In this document: positions 1 to 10,147 of the stretch, piece by piece
Position numbering within the stretch: position 1 is the first letter of the stretch
Layout of the letters: each line of letters opens with the position of its first letter
Assembly: GCA_016931435.1 (NCBI GenBank)
Contig: JAFGET010000057.1
Location: 1 to 24,092 of the forward strand
Origin: Candidatus Omnitrophota bacterium
Lineage (GTDB): Bacteria > Omnitrophota > Gorgyraeia > Gygaellales > Profunditerraquicolaceae
Direction of reading: 5' to 3'
DNA: 24,092 nt
Notes under the pieces: model-generated
What the model saw: the letters and a program-made list of their open reading frames with translations, nothing else
Databases searched by the model: none
Told to the model about the DNA's origin: nothing
Position numbers and translations under genes: made by a program

Positions 1-3000
1 ACGCAATTTACTTTTGATTGGACTATTGAGGATGCGACTACGCTTACTGTAGGTAATTCCGGAAAGATCAAAGTAAAAGCAGTTGATCCCGCCACACAAA
101 ATAATATTTTGGTCGACGGTATCAGCAGCGGTTTTCAGGTAAAAGGTAATATCGTAGAAGTAACGGTTGTTGCCGATGGGACTCCATCTACTACGGATAT
201 GCGCGTGGGCGGTAACAAGACCCTTAGCTGGAAGCCGCTGGGTAATATCTTAAGGTTTAAGATAGAATACCGTTATGACGGCGGTGCCTGGACAGACCTT
301 ATCCCTGATCCTGACGGCGGCGGCCCGTTAGAAGGAGGGACTGAAGGGGTAGTTGCCGGAAATTACAGGACCTGGGAATGGACAAGTATTCCCAATACTA
401 TATCTAATGACATAGATTTTAGGGTTTCAGATTATTATAACCCCAGTTCTGTTAATTCAGAATCGCTGACTAATTATATTATTAAGGGAAATTTAAGCCT
501 GATCGTTCCTGATGATGGAACGCAAACCTGGACCTTGGGCGCTAATAATACAATTACCTGGAACAAGTTGGGGTCTATCGGAAGTTTAAAAATAGAGTAT
601 TCTACCAGCGGAACCTTTACACCTGATGATTATGCCAACGGGTATGTCTTTACCATAGAATCAAGTTATGACTCGGGATCCGATGGAAACAATAACTACA
701 CCTGGTCAGCCGGGGTAGTCGGAGCAAACCGTAAGATCTCTGAGACTGCGGCTATAAGGGTGAGTAATATAGTTAGCGCTCCTAACAAGATAGGGACAGA
801 GCTTGAAGATGCCACATTAGTGCCTTTTAAGATCAGGCCGTCCTTTACTTCTGTTTCTTCACCTCTTGCCGACCAGATCTGGTATGTAGGGGATGCGGCC
901 CGCGCCATAACCTGGGTAGCTAACAGCGGCACAAAAGGCGACGGAAGCCTTCCCAAAGTGATCTTAGAGTATAACGTTGACGCAGGATCGTATAACGCCA
1001 TTTCAGGGGCAAGTAACCTAGACTGTATAAACGGAACTAACAATTTTATCTGGAGCGCAGGAGTGGCAGATGAAAGGAGCGAAAATGTAACTATCCGCGC
1101 TTCTTTCGTGGATTACCCAACGATATTTATTACTTCGGGAATATTTAAGGTCAGGCCAAAGATCACGATTACCGCGCCTATTTTAGATACCAGGGTGAGC
1201 GTTAATCCTGCCGAGAATCCCGCTGATCTTATCAAATGGACTTTACTGAACGGCACGCGCACGGCTACCAAGACTACAGTAGTAGATGTCCTGTATGACC
1301 TTTATGATGGTAAGGGCGTTGACGGTATTACTCCCAGCGCAGATGATTACTTAGGGGTTGTGGCAACAGGCGTTACTGCCAGCGATGGTTTGACCGGTAT
1401 CGCCTGGAGCAGTATACCTACAACTTTAAGTAACGTTGTAAGGATCAAAGTAGTGGATGCAGACCCAGGTTACGCTTATTCCTCTTTGATCTACGGCACA
1501 TCTGCGGAAACGTTTAAGACCGTCGGCGATATTACAATCACACAGCCTCCGGAGACGCCGCCTGCTGAAAAGGTGACTTTGAAAAAGGGCGATGATTATC
1601 TGATCACCTGGAATAAGTTGGGTAATTTCTCTAACGTGGCTATCTGGTATGCTACTGACGGCGTAAATTTCAGTTACCAGATAAAAGACCAGACGCCCGC
1701 AGGAGCTACTAACGGGCAATTTTTATGGGAAAATATCCCGGATACTCCTTCAGCGAATATAGTGATCCGCGTATCTGATTACAACGATTCCGATACGAAA
1801 AGCTTATCCGCGCCGCTGGCTATTCAGACTATCATGGCTCTTTACGGTGAATCAAACGGCGGAGGGGTATGGGCTGTAGGCACTTCCCATGATATTACCT
1901 GGACTACTGACGGCACTACTTCTACCAACAGGGTCAGGCTTGAGTATTCTACGGACGGAGGCGGTGAAACCGGGAATTGGGCGGTGATCACCACTCCTGA
2001 TGCAAGCAATATAGTAAATACCGGTACTTTCTCCTGGGTCATCCCTAATTCTATTTCTGACAGCGTAAAAGTAAGGGTGGTAGACCTGACAGATACCGAA
2101 AACTGGGTTGAATCAGCCACAAACATTAAGATCCGCGCTAATATCGCTTTGGTTTCACCTAACGGAAACCCCGATCCTGCCTTAACAGAAAAATGGATCG
2201 TAGGCTCATCCCATCCTATTCAATGGTCTGTAGTAGGGGCAATGAGTACGGTGAGGCTGGAATATTCTTTAGACGGCGGAGCATATAATTTAATCACTAC
2301 ACCTACTAATGCTATAGGGATCGATGCGAGTTCAGGGGCAACAGGTTGGAATTGGCAGATACCTGATAGTATTTCTTCGCAGGTAAAGGTAAGGGTAGTC
2401 AATGAGAATGATTCTTCGGTGTATGACCCTTCAGATTACGATTTCACTGTCCAGGGGCAGCTTGTTTTTAACCCAGCTTTACCTGTAGGCGGAGATGAGG
2501 TCTGGTATGTAGATGATTCTAAAACTATTACCTGGGTCAAGACCGGGACCATCCCCAATATAAAACTGGAATACAGTAAAGACGGTAATAACTATCTTCC
2601 TATTACCGGGGCAGAAAATTTGACCGGTACTACCTATAACTGGACAGTGCCTGATGATATTGACTCAAGCGTCTGGTTACGCGCAAGCAATGCCAATGCT
2701 GCCAAACCTACTATTGAGGCAGTCTCTAATCAATTTGCTATTAAGGGGCGCCTGGCATTAGATACAGCAGATTTGACTTCTCCTACCGATAAATTACGGG
2801 TAGATAATGATTATACCATAAGATGGACGCCTACCGGGACAATGGGAACGGTAAAGCTTGAATATTCAACTAATGGTTTTGCAGATGAGCTCCAGACTTA
2901 TCCTGTTCTAGGCCCTGTCGGCCAAAGCGCGGCTAATTTACCCGCAGGTACAAGCGGAGTTGAACAGAACTTTACCTGGAGAGTCCCCAGCAATATCAGC

Positions 3001-6000
3001 AATACTGTAAGGTTAAGGGTTATTTCTAACCAGGATCCAACGGTATATAATATTTCTGCCCAGGAATTTAAGATAGTCGGCGGGTTCGTTTTATTGGGGC
3101 CTCACGGCGGGACAGGGGTATACTATGAGGTCGACGGCTCCACCCCGATCACCTGGGAATTGCACGGTTCAGTGGTCCAGATCCCCGAGGCAAAGTTAGA
3201 GTATTCCAGGAACGGGTTTCTTAATGAGAGCCAGACTTTCGCTATCAATACGGTTGACGCCGATGACCTAAGTTATTCTTGGACGATCCCTAATGCTATC
3301 GGCTCAGCGGTAAAGGTCAGGATCAGCGATCCTCTCTATGACGGCGTGAATATCTATACCGCGCAGGATGTCTCCGATAATAATTTTGAAATACGCGGAA
3401 AAGTCGAATTCAACGCCGGTAATAATGATTCTCCGTTAGGAGGAGAGACTTGGCTGATAGCCTCAAATCATACTTTGCAATGGACAAAACACGGCACGAT
3501 ACCTGCTGTTAAGGTCGAGTATTCGGTAAACGGAGGTGCTTATCAGTACTGTTTAGACGCGGCAAACAATCCCGCCAGCAGTGTCGTAGGGAATACTTTC
3601 GCCTGGAAGATCCCCGACCAGAAGTCGCTTAATGCCGCATTAGTGAGGGTAACTAATTTAAGTGACGGCAATGTGGTAGCAACCAGCCAGCCTTTTACCA
3701 TCCGCGGAGGTTTTACTTGGATCAACCCTGATACTGCAGGCCAGGTCTTTAGAATAGGAGTGGTCCCCGGTGATGCCTATGTGTTAAGCTGGAATACTTT
3801 TGGAACCATACCCACAGTCGATCTAGAATATTCTTCCAACAACGGATTTTCTTATGTCCCGATGAAGAATACCGCCGGAGCCGATGCCACGGCTATCTCT
3901 AATGCCGGCACATTCAATTGGATAGTCCCGGATACGATTTCTCAGGACGTATATTTAAGGATCAAGGATTCTACTGATGCCAATGCCCAGGCTATCACGG
4001 TAAAGGTAAAGATCGCCGGCACCATAATCGTTGATACCCCGGCATCTTCGGTGCGTTGGGGAGTGGGAACAAACCATAATATCGAGTGGCATACTATCGG
4101 GACTATGAACCTGGTAAAGCTTGAATATTCCATTGACGGCGGGACTAATTGGATCGTCCCGGCTATTGTTGATTCCATCAATGCTTCAATAGGAGTAAAG
4201 GATTGGCTTATACCCAATAATTGTACACCCCAAGCGATAATCCGCATTACCGATGCTACCGCGGGTTCCGGGACTGATCCTGCGTATTCGGCTGTATTTA
4301 ATATCACCGGAAGCTTCTCTTTTGATTCGCCTACAGCCGGGACTATCTGGCCGGTAACAACAGGTGAGATCGCAAATCCTACAAGAAATATAGTTTGGAC
4401 TACGCAAGGTATTGTCGCTTCAGTAAACTTGAGATATTCGCCTACGGGCGTTGCTCCTTGGACATATATCGCAGGGCCAATAGCTAATATCGGTACGTAT
4501 CCCTGGTCAGTTCCCGGTGGTATCTCGGATATTTCGGATACGGTCAAGATCCGCATAGAAGACGCTGCTGACCCCGAGACTTATTATGATTCATCGTCAT
4601 TCACCATCAGAGGGGATTTAAATTTGACTTCACCGCTTGGTAATGAAAAATGGGGGGTCAATTCAGACCACATTATTTACTGGCAGCGTAACGGTAATAT
4701 CTCCGATGTTTATATTTCTTATTCAAAGAACGGGCTTACCGGCCCATGGATCGGTATCGAGAAGCAAGGAGGAGGCTATAATATTCCCAATACCGGTAAT
4801 TTCTTATGGACGGTTCCGGATGATATGGCTGATCAAGTATTGATAAAAGTTGAAAATACTATACCCGCAAGCGATCCTAATGACGGGACTCTCCATACAG
4901 AATCGGTTTCACCTGCATCTTTTAAGATCATGGCCAGGTTTGATGTCACTAATCCTGACGGCGGAGAAGTAGTAGATGCCGGCCAGGACTATACCATTTA
5001 CTGGAATAAGTGGGGTTCAGCGGCAAGCCAGGTGCATATAGACCTTTCAACGGATGGAGCTACTTTTCCTATTGAAAAGAGGATAGTTTCTAATGCTCCT
5101 AACACCGGTTCATATCTTTGGCCGGCAACCGCAGTGGTAAACGCTTCTGATAATATCAGCCCTAATGCTAGGGTCCGGGTTTCCGATGTCAATGAAATAG
5201 ATTCCGGCAATGTTTCATTAAATACCTTCAGGATCCGCGCTACATTTACGATGGATCCGACTATCGGCACGGTGGCATTTAAGGTCGGTGAGACTTATGA
5301 TGTTGTCTGGAATAAACAGGGTAATGTCGCTAATGTTTTGTTACAATATTCAACGGATAATTTCTATAATGACCACCGTAATGTCGTCAATAATTCCAAT
5401 ACGGATATAACCACATTGGTTCCTAATGTAGGAGATCCGGGTAAAGGCGATGGTTCGACAAGAGCCAGATATGTTTGGACAGTCCCTGATATTGAGGCAG
5501 TTGGCGCGGATACCGTAAAACTACGCGTGTCCGATCCTAACGATACCTACGCCGAGAGTATCTCTAATCAATTCAGGGTCATTCCCAGCTTTACGGTGAC
5601 TTTCCCTAACGGGAATGCTGATCCTGCGCTTACTGATAAACTCAAAGTCGGTACGCCTTATGATATTACCTGGACCAGCACCTCGGCAATCGGAGTGACG
5701 CCTAATGTCAAGATCTCTTACTCCACTACAGGAGGTGAGCCGTATAATAAGACAATCACTTCATCCACACCTAATGACGGCTTATATACGTGGGGAGGTT
5801 CAGGCGCAGGTGTGCCTAATGATATTTCTGATCAGGTAAGAGTATGCGTGGAGGATGCCAGTGATGTAGGCGGTTCTTACGATCACACCGCATTCGATAC
5901 ATCTAATGAGAATTTTAAGATAATCTCTGATTTTACGCTGAGTGATCCTAACGGCGGAGCAACTTATGAGGTCGGTGATCCCATAGATATTACCTGGATA

Positions 6001-7200
6001 AATACAGGGACAGTGGCCAATGTCGGCTTAGCGTATTCTACCGCTTCGGACGATTTCTCAAGTCCGACGACAATCATTGCATCGACACCTAACGACGGGT
6101 CGCATCCGTGGAATATGCCGGATGCTATCAGTTATAATGTGCGTTTCCGCGTGCGCAGTTTGACTGACGATGGTTTTGATATCTCGGATAGCGATTTCAG
6201 GATACGCGGTAAGATAGAAGTTACTTCGCCTGTAGCTGATGAGCATGTTGATATCGGCCAGACTCATCTGATCACCTTTAATAAGACCGGAACCATACCG
6301 TTGGTAAATATTCGTTATGATATCAATGATGGCAGAGGCGCAGACGATATTGCCGGGACTTCCGATGATTATCCTTATGTGATCGCTAATGACGTCGCTG
6401 GTTCCAACTTTAACTGGACGAATATCCCCGATACCAATACGCCTGATGCGCGCATCAAGGTTTATGATGCCCGGACAAATCCTGATAATACCGATGTGAT
6501 AGGGATATCGCCTAAGTTTAATATCGTCGGAAACTTCACCGTTGTTGAACCAAACGGCGATGATGACTTCAGGGTTGGCGTTGTGCACAACATTAGATGG
6601 AATTGGGGCGGGACTATCCCCGAGGTAAAACTCTATTTCACTAAGGAGTTGGGTGATCCCGATACTGTCAGCTGGACCGAGATCGATCCGGCAGTAACTA
6701 AAAACTACGGAGCAGGAGACGGTAATAACGGAGCGGATATCCGCACCTATGCCTGGACCGTTCCGGATGAGATATCGACTACCGTAAGGATAAAAGTGGC
6801 GGATGCCGGCGATCCTACAGTCTATGATGTTTCGGATAGCACCTTTAATATCCGCGGCAACCTTACATTGACTTCCCCTGTAGGAGGTGAGCGCTGGGTT
6901 ACCAATGAAAAGCATAATATCACCTGGAATGGCGGCGGTACCATGCCTACAGTAAAATTAGAATATTCCAACGATGACTTTGTTTCAGACATCCATGTAA
7001 TCGATGCTGCTGCGCCTAATCCTTCGGGAGGCCAGGCCACTTACAGTAATTCTTTTGAGTGGACTATCCCTGATGCGGTAATCAAGCAGGAAATAGCATT
7101 AGGGACTTATGCTTACCTGGCGCCTAATCCGGTAAAGGTGCGTATTTCCGATATTAACGACGAAGATGTAGATAGCGTCTCAGGCAGCACTTTTGATATT
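1..7200 (+). repeat. 22 full (plus one partial) tandem protein repeats
   Basis: Each unit follows one pattern: a beta strand with Pro and Gly, a W-x-V-G turn, then I-T-W, then G-T-[IM]-x-x-V-K-L-E-Y-S, then a Gly-rich loop, then W-x-[IV]-P-[DN]-x-[IS]-S, then V-[KR]-[VIL]-R-[VI]-x-[DN], closing with F-x-I-[RK]-G. The pattern matches the Kre9/Knh1-like domain, which is a beta sandwich. Units are clearly diverged from one another, with insertions in several (for example around 1200-1400 and 5400-5480), so this is an old array rather than a fresh tandem duplication. The mean unit is about 320 bp. Confidence 0.85.
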
Positions 7201-9666
7201 GACTATTATTTAATCACCTGGACCATACATGACCTCTTGACCAATGAACCTATTACAAATCTTTCTTATGTGGAGATGTATACCGGCACAGAGACTGTAC
7301 ATCGTGCAGGCGGCGGTTTGACGTCACCGGCAGAGGTCTGGACACCTTATGGCCTATGGACCACTACTTGGGAGTCGACCGGTTACGGTGAAAAGGCGCA
7401 GAACTTTGAAGCAAATACAGACCAGGCATTCAGTTTATTTTTAGAAACAACGGCGATCCATATCTGGCGCAGTTACTCTGAGTTCGCCTATAATACGACC
7501 GGTGACAGGTTGGATGTCAGTTCCTGGGTGGAGAGAGACGGAAGCGTGGTTCCCGGTGCAGCCGAGGTAACTATCTCTATCTATGATGCGGGTAGCCTGA
7601 TCCAGACCTTGACTTCAAGCATCCCTAATGCCGCAGGTTTCTTTAATCTTACCTGGAATGGCACAGGTTTGGCGGCAGGGAAGGTCTATACAACTATCAC
7701 TGATATCATGAACGCATCGGGCGCGCATTTTAAGACGCCGGGTTCATTTGATATTACCACGCCTAAGAGGATCGAAGGCATGGAACTGACCGTTAATTCC
7801 GTTCTGGATAAGCCGATGTCCGAAGTGAACACCGAATTGCAGAATACCTTGAGCGCGCAGACAAATGTTATCCAAGACAAGTTAGATGTTCAGACAGACG
7901 TCCTTGATACTAAGCTGGATGAACAGTCTGTGAAACTTGATACGAAATTGACCGAGCAGACTTCGATAATCATAGCCCAGACGCAGACCATCGATACTAA
8001 GATGAACGAGCAGACTACGATCATTCAAACTAAGATGGATGAGCAGAAGGCTACTATTGAGGCAAAGACCGAAGAGATGAAGGCAGCGGTAAATGCGACC
8101 TTGTCCAGTTTTGAGACCCGTGCTAATGAAGCTATCGTGCAGTTGCAGGCAGGCGCGGACCAGGCGGTCGAAGCCGGTGAACAGGCAATGGCTGCGGCGG
8201 CAGAACTGGAATACACCGCTAAGAAATATTCGTGGTTTGCCACTGTTTCGCCTGACCCGGCGTTAAGCGGGGATAAGATCACTTTACGGGTGCAGGGGCA
8301 GCCATCAAAACGCCCATTATTGAATATTTACAGCTGGGATGACGAAACGATAATTCGCGATGCCCATGTCGTGGAATCTACCTCTGAGCCGGGGGTCTAT
8401 CTTTACAGTTTTGAGGCCCTGGAAGATAAATTCGATCCCGGAAAGACCTATACCTTTATTGTCACGGAATCAGATACCGGCGGTTTAGTCGCGGGTTCCG
8501 GTCGCGTGGAATCGATGTCTTTGACTACGATCGCAGGCCTTGCCGCGGCAGCTCCGGAAGCAGAAAGGACAGCGCGTAAGGTCCTTGACGCGGTTGAGGC
8601 GATGGAGGCGGTTTTGGTATCGCGTGATTTTACAAACCTGGCTCCTGCCATAAGGAACCTGCAGGTATCGGTAGACAGGATACCGCAGATCATCGCAAGA
8701 GAAGGCCCGTCGGTTAAGATAATGAGCGCTTTAAACAATATTTCCGATAAGCTCAGTGATATATTGACCCAGGAAGCCGGGCTTGATTTTACCGGCTTGT
8801 TTGAGAAAGCCCTGGAGTCATCCCCGACGGTAAAAGACATCCGCACCAAGACCGACAATATCCAGTCGGTAATTTCGCTGTTAGAAAAACTTTTTGAAGC
8901 GAAGTTCGGCGGAGAGGATGACCCTGTAGTTTCCACATCTTTAGAGGCAGGAAGCGTGATTTTTAGAATCGTAGCTGTCAATCCTTCAAAGAACAGGCCG
9001 CAGACAACGGATGTAAAATATTACCTGCCGCAGGAAGTCAAGCCAAAAGATGTCATGGAGACAGGAGGGCTTGACCTGGAATATGATGCTGCGAGGTCAA
9101 TCTATTACGCGTATAAGGATAGGCTTGAACTTTCACCCGGTGAAGTGCGCATTTTTGAAGTAGAAGTGGAAGATATCTGGTTTATTTTGCAAAGCACGAT
9201 CGATGATTTACGCAAGCGCACAGATACGATAATGAGCCGTCTTGAGAAGACCGAATATTATGAAAAGGCAAAAGAGATAGCGGATAGCATCTACAGCCGC
9301 CTGAATGAGATAGTTGCTTCGCAGTCGGATGAGACGGTAAGCCGCGAGACGCATATCGGTATTTACCGCAACAATACCGTTACCGTCCAGAAGATAAAGG
9401 AAGATATCGCGCGGCTTGAAAAATTATTGTCTACCGCAGGAGCCCCTCTTGCCCCGGACATGATGAGTAAATCAAGAATACGCTCAGAGTCCCCGACAAA
9501 AACAATGACCTGGGTCGTGATCTTTATCATCATCATTTTTACCGGGCTTTTGGCGGGAGTGTTGTTCTTTACCTGGAACCGCCAGGCGCGCCTGACCCGT
9601 GAATCCATAGAAGCGGCTAAAAGGTCGGCTTCTTTTCCAGGGGCGCAACAAGAGAAAAAGGAGTGA
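1..9666 (+). CDS. Giant repeat-containing surface protein, C-terminally membrane anchored (5' end cut by window)
   Basis: The frame is open from base 1, so the true start lies upstream; the TTG at 109 is not a real start. The visible 3221 residues comprise 22 complete beta repeats of about 107 residues (to base 7200), an Ig/carboxypeptidase-regulatory-like beta region (about 7201-7790), a coiled coil (about 7795-8235), another beta domain (about 8236-8500), helical segments, a second beta domain (about 8930-9170), more coiled coil, one transmembrane helix (bases about 9508-9573) and a basic 27-residue tail. The positive tail after the helix suggests the C-terminus is inside and the repeats are outside. 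The repeats resemble the Kre9/Knh1 (Ser-Thr-rich GPI-anchored) family. I infer a surface stalk or adhesin. No catalytic motif was seen. It ends just before an F1-type ATPase cluster, from which a hairpin separates it. Confidence 0.85.
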   Translation, partial: TQFTFDWTIEDATTLTVGNSGKIKVKAVDPATQNNILVDGISSGFQVKGNIVEVTVVADGTPSTTDMRVGGNKTLSWKPLGNILRFKIEYRYDGGAWTDLIPDPDGGGPLEGGTEGVVAGNYRTWEWTSIPNTISNDIDFRVSDYYNPSSVNSESLTNYIIKGNLSLIVPDDGTQTWTLGANNTITWNKLGSIGSLKIEYSTSGTFTPDDYANGYVFTIESSYDSGSDGNNNYTWSAGVVGANRKISETAAIRVSNIVSAPNKIGTELEDATLVPFKIRPSFTSVSSPLADQIWYVGDAARAITWVANSGTKGDGSLPKVILEYNVDAGSYNAISGASNLDCINGTNNFIWSAGVADERSENVTIRASFVDYPTIFITSGIFKVRPKITITAPILDTRVSVNPAENPADLIKWTLLNGTRTATKTTVVDVLYDLYDGKGVDGITPSADDYLGVVATGVTASDGLTGIAWSSIPTTLSNVVRIKVVDADPGYAYSSLIYGTSAETFKTVGDITITQPPETPPAEKVTLKKGDDYLITWNKLGNFSNVAIWYATDGVNFSYQIKDQTPAGATNGQFLWENIPDTPSANIVIRVSDYNDSDTKSLSAPLAIQTIMALYGESNGGGVWAVGTSHDITWTTDGTTSTNRVRLEYSTDGGGETGNWAVITTPDASNIVNTGTFSWVIPNSISDSVKVRVVDLTDTENWVESATNIKIRANIALVSPNGNPDPALTEKWIVGSSHPIQWSVVGAMSTVRLEYSLDGGAYNLITTPTNAIGIDASSGATGWNWQIPDSISSQVKVRVVNENDSSVYDPSDYDFTVQGQLVFNPALPVGGDEVWYVDDSKTITWVKTGTIPNIKLEYSKDGNNYLPITGAENLTGTTYNWTVPDDIDSSVWLRASNANAAKPTIEAVSNQFAIKGRLALDTADLTSPTDKLRVDNDYTIRWTPTGTMGTVKLEYSTNGFADELQTYPVLGPVGQSAANLPAGTSGVEQNFTWRVPSNISNTVRLRVISNQDPTVYNISAQEFKIVGGFVLLGPHGGTGVYYEVDGSTPITWELHGSVVQIPEAKLEYSRNGFLNESQTFAINTVDADDLSYSWTIPNAIGSAVKVRISDPLYDGVNIYTAQDVSDNNFEIRGKVEFNAGNNDSPLGGETWLIASNHTLQWTKHGTIPAVKVEYSVNGGAYQYCLDAANNPASSVVGNTFAWKIPDQKSLNAALVRVTNLSDGNVVATSQPFTIRGGFTWINPDTAGQVFRIGVVPGDAYVLSWNTFGTIPTVDLEYSSNNGFSYVPMKNTAGADATAISNAGTFNWIVPDTISQDVYLRIKDSTDANAQAITVKVKIAGTIIVDTPASSVRWGVGTNHNIEWHTIGTMNLVKLEYSIDGGTNWIVPAIVDSINASIGVKDWLIPNNCTPQAIIRITDATAGSGTDPAYSAVFNITGSFSFDSPTAGTIWPVTTGEIANPTRNIVWTTQGIVASVNLRYSPTGVAPWTYIAGPIANIGTYPWSVPGGISDISDTVKIRIEDAADPETYYDSSSFTIRGDLNLTSPLGNEKWGVNSDHIIYWQRNGNISDVYISYSKNGLTGPWIGIEKQGGGYNIPNTGNFLWTVPDDMADQVLIKVENTIPASDPNDGTLHTESVSPASFKIMARFDVTNPDGGEVVDAGQDYTIYWNKWGSAASQVHIDLSTDGATFPIEKRIVSNAPNTGSYLWPATAVVNASDNISPNARVRVSDVNEIDSGNVSLNTFRIRATFTMDPTIGTVAFKVGETYDVVWNKQGNVANVLLQYSTDNFYNDHRNVVNNSNTDITTLVPNVGDPGKGDGSTRARYVWTVPDIEAVGADTVKLRVSDPNDTYAESISNQFRVIPSFTVTFPNGNADPALTDKLKVGTPYDITWTSTSAIGVTPNVKISYSTTGGEPYNKTITSSTPNDGLYTWGGSGAGVPNDISDQVRVCVEDASDVGGSYDHTAFDTSNENFKIISDFTLSDPNGGATYEVGDPIDITWINTGTVANVGLAYSTASDDFSSPTTIIASTPNDGSHPWNMPDAISYNVRFRVRSLTDDGFDISDSDFRIRGKIEVTSPVADEHVDIGQTHLITFNKTGTIPLVNIRYDINDGRGADDIAGTSDDYPYVIANDVAGSNFNWTNIPDTNTPDARIKVYDARTNPDNTDVIGISPKFNIVGNFTVVEPNGDDDFRVGVVHNIRWNWGGTIPEVKLYFTKELGDPDTVSWTEIDPAVTKNYGAGDGNNGADIRTYAWTVPDEISTTVRIKVADAGDPTVYDVSDSTFNIRGNLTLTSPVGGERWVTNEKHNITWNGGGTMPTVKLEYSNDDFVSDIHVIDAAAPNPSGGQATYSNSFEWTIPDAVIKQEIALGTYAYLAPNPVKVRISDINDEDVDSVSGSTFDIDYYLITWTIHDLLTNEPITNLSYVEMYTGTETVHRAGGGLTSPAEVWTPYGLWTTTWESTGYGEKAQNFEANTDQAFSLFLETTAIHIWRSYSEFAYNTTGDRLDVSSWVERDGSVVPGAAEVTISIYDAGSLIQTLTSSIPNAAGFFNLTWNGTGLAAGKVYTTITDIMNASGAHFKTPGSFDITTPKRIEGMELTVNSVLDKPMSEVNTELQNTLSAQTNVIQDKLDVQTDVLDTKLDEQSVKLDTKLTEQTSIIIAQTQTIDTKMNEQTTIIQTKMDEQKATIEAKTEEMKAAVNATLSSFETRANEAIVQLQAGADQAVEAGEQAMAAAAELEYTAKKYSWFATVSPDPALSGDKITLRVQGQPSKRPLLNIYSWDDETIIRDAHVVESTSEPGVYLYSFEALEDKFDPGKTYTFIVTESDTGGLVAGSGRVESMSLTTIAGLAAAAPEAERTARKVLDAVEAMEAVLVSRDFTNLAPAIRNLQVSVDRIPQIIAREGPSVKIMSALNNISDKLSDILTQEAGLDFTGLFEKALESSPTVKDIRTKTDNIQSVISLLEKLFEAKFGGEDDPVVSTSLEAGSVIFRIVAVNPSKNRPQTTDVKYYLPQEVKPKDVMETGGLDLEYDAARSIYYAYKDRLELSPGEVRIFEVEVEDIWFILQSTIDDLRKRTDTIMSRLEKTEYYEKAKEIADSIYSRLNEIVASQSDETVSRETHIGIYRNNTVTVQKIKEDIARLEKLLSTAGAPLAPDMMSKSRIRSESPTKTMTWVVIFIIIIFTGLLAGVLFFTWNRQARLTRESIEAAKRSASFPGAQQEKKE
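7879..8097 (+). repeat. Hendecad (11-residue) coiled-coil repeats in the giant protein
   Basis: Consecutive 33-bp units encode K-[LMT]-[DTNE]-E-Q-type hendecads starting at 7879, 7912, 7945, 7999, 8032 and 8065, with one 7-residue unit at 7978-7998. The 11-residue spacing predicts a right-handed or nearly straight coiled coil. It lies between the repeat stalk and the membrane-proximal domains, so it may be an oligomerisation collar. Confidence 0.7.
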
Positions 9667-9695
9667 ATATTCTCTGTTGCGGGATAGTTGTATCC

Positions 9696-9733
9696 ATCCT
9701 TTAGCCTAATATGCTTGTATTAGGCTAAAGGAT
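9696..9733 (+). terminator. Perfect 16-bp hairpin after the giant gene
   Basis: ATCCTTTAGCCTAATA (9696-9711) pairs perfectly with its reverse complement at 9718-9733 around a 6-base loop. A short GTTTTAT follows. It could end transcription of the giant gene, but the T-tract is weak. The right arm overlaps the -35 element of the proposed epsilon promoter, so a regulatory role is also possible. Confidence 0.55.
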
Positions 9734-9743
9734 GTTTTATAAT
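9715..9743 (+). promoter_or_regulatory. Sigma70-type promoter for the F-ATPase cluster
   Basis: TTGTAT (9715-9720), a 17-bp spacer and a perfect TATAAT (9738-9743). Transcription would begin at about 9750, almost on the epsilon start codon at 9749, so the message may be leaderless or nearly so. The surrounding word ATGCTTGTATT recurs at the second promoter of this cluster, again with a 17-bp spacer. Confidence 0.55.
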
Positions 9744-9748
9744 AAGGC

Positions 9749-9982
9749 ATGCCCATAAATGTTTCCGTATTGACTCCTAAAGAACTCCTTTTTGAAGGCG
9801 AAGCGCGCAGTATAGTCTTGCCCGGAGAGCAAGGAGAATTTGAAATACAGCCTTTTCATCAGCCTATTCTAAGCCGCCTGGTCTCAGGCACTGTGCATAT
9901 CGACAGCCAGAAGTTCCAAATTTTAAGAGGGATCGTCAAGGTTATTTTTGATACGGTGACTATTATAATAGAGGAGAAATAG
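9749..9982 (+). CDS. atpC: F-type ATPase epsilon subunit, N-terminal domain only
   Basis: This 77-residue protein matches the beta-sandwich N-terminal domain of epsilon: an N-terminal V-S-V-L-T-P strand, F-E-G-E-A, then V-L-P-G-E-Q-G-E-F-E-I, corresponding to the usual P-G-x-x-G-x-x-x-I-L-P region. Classical epsilon is about 130-140 residues and carries two C-terminal helices that brake the rotor; those are absent here. The start is fixed by homology and by the promoter immediately upstream. The ribosome site is poor (AAGG two bases before the ATG). In the F1 complex epsilon sits on gamma and touches the c ring. It is the first gene of the ATPase cluster, followed by a 165-bp spacer of 7-bp repeats rather than by a subunit a gene. 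Confidence 0.85.
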   Translation: MPINVSVLTPKELLFEGEARSIVLPGEQGEFEIQPFHQPILSRLVSGTVHIDSQKFQILRGIVKVIFDTVTIIIEEK

Positions 9983-9986
9983 AGCC

Positions 9987-10118
9987 AAATTCAAAGTCCA
10001 AAATTCAAAGTTCAAAATAAGCTTAAAGCACAAAGCACAAATTTTAAAATGAAGGTTTTAACATTTGAATTTTAGTTTTTGAATTTATTTTGAGCTTTAT
10101 GCTTTGGATTTTGAATTT
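9987..10118 (+). repeat. Inverted arrays of 7-bp repeats between epsilon and c
   Basis: Eight A-rich heptamers in a row (9987-10042; AAATTCA, AAGTCCA, AAATTCA, AAGTTCA and variants) are answered by eight T-rich heptamers (10063-10118; TGAATTT, TGGATTT, TGAGCTT and variants). The outer 14 bases (9987-10000 against 10105-10118) are complementary apart from one G-T pair, so a long imperfect hairpin can form. No ORF of note lies here, and the spacer has no sequence resembling a subunit a gene. Confidence 0.7.
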
Positions 10119-10147
10119 AACTTATCACTTTTTTTAAACGAATTTAT

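Noticed and set aside
109..111. TTG at 109 as the start of the giant gene
   Set aside because: The frame is open to base 1 and the upstream codons already fit a repeat unit (W-T-I then V-K-A-V-D).
3942..4556. 204-residue antisense ORF in the giant gene
   Set aside because: A mirror frame of the repeat array, with no start context and no recognisable domain.
6058..6915. 285-residue antisense ORF in the giant gene
   Set aside because: It lies wholly opposite a clear repeat-domain frame. Its Ile/Arg-rich translation is what the repeated codon pattern produces on the other strand.
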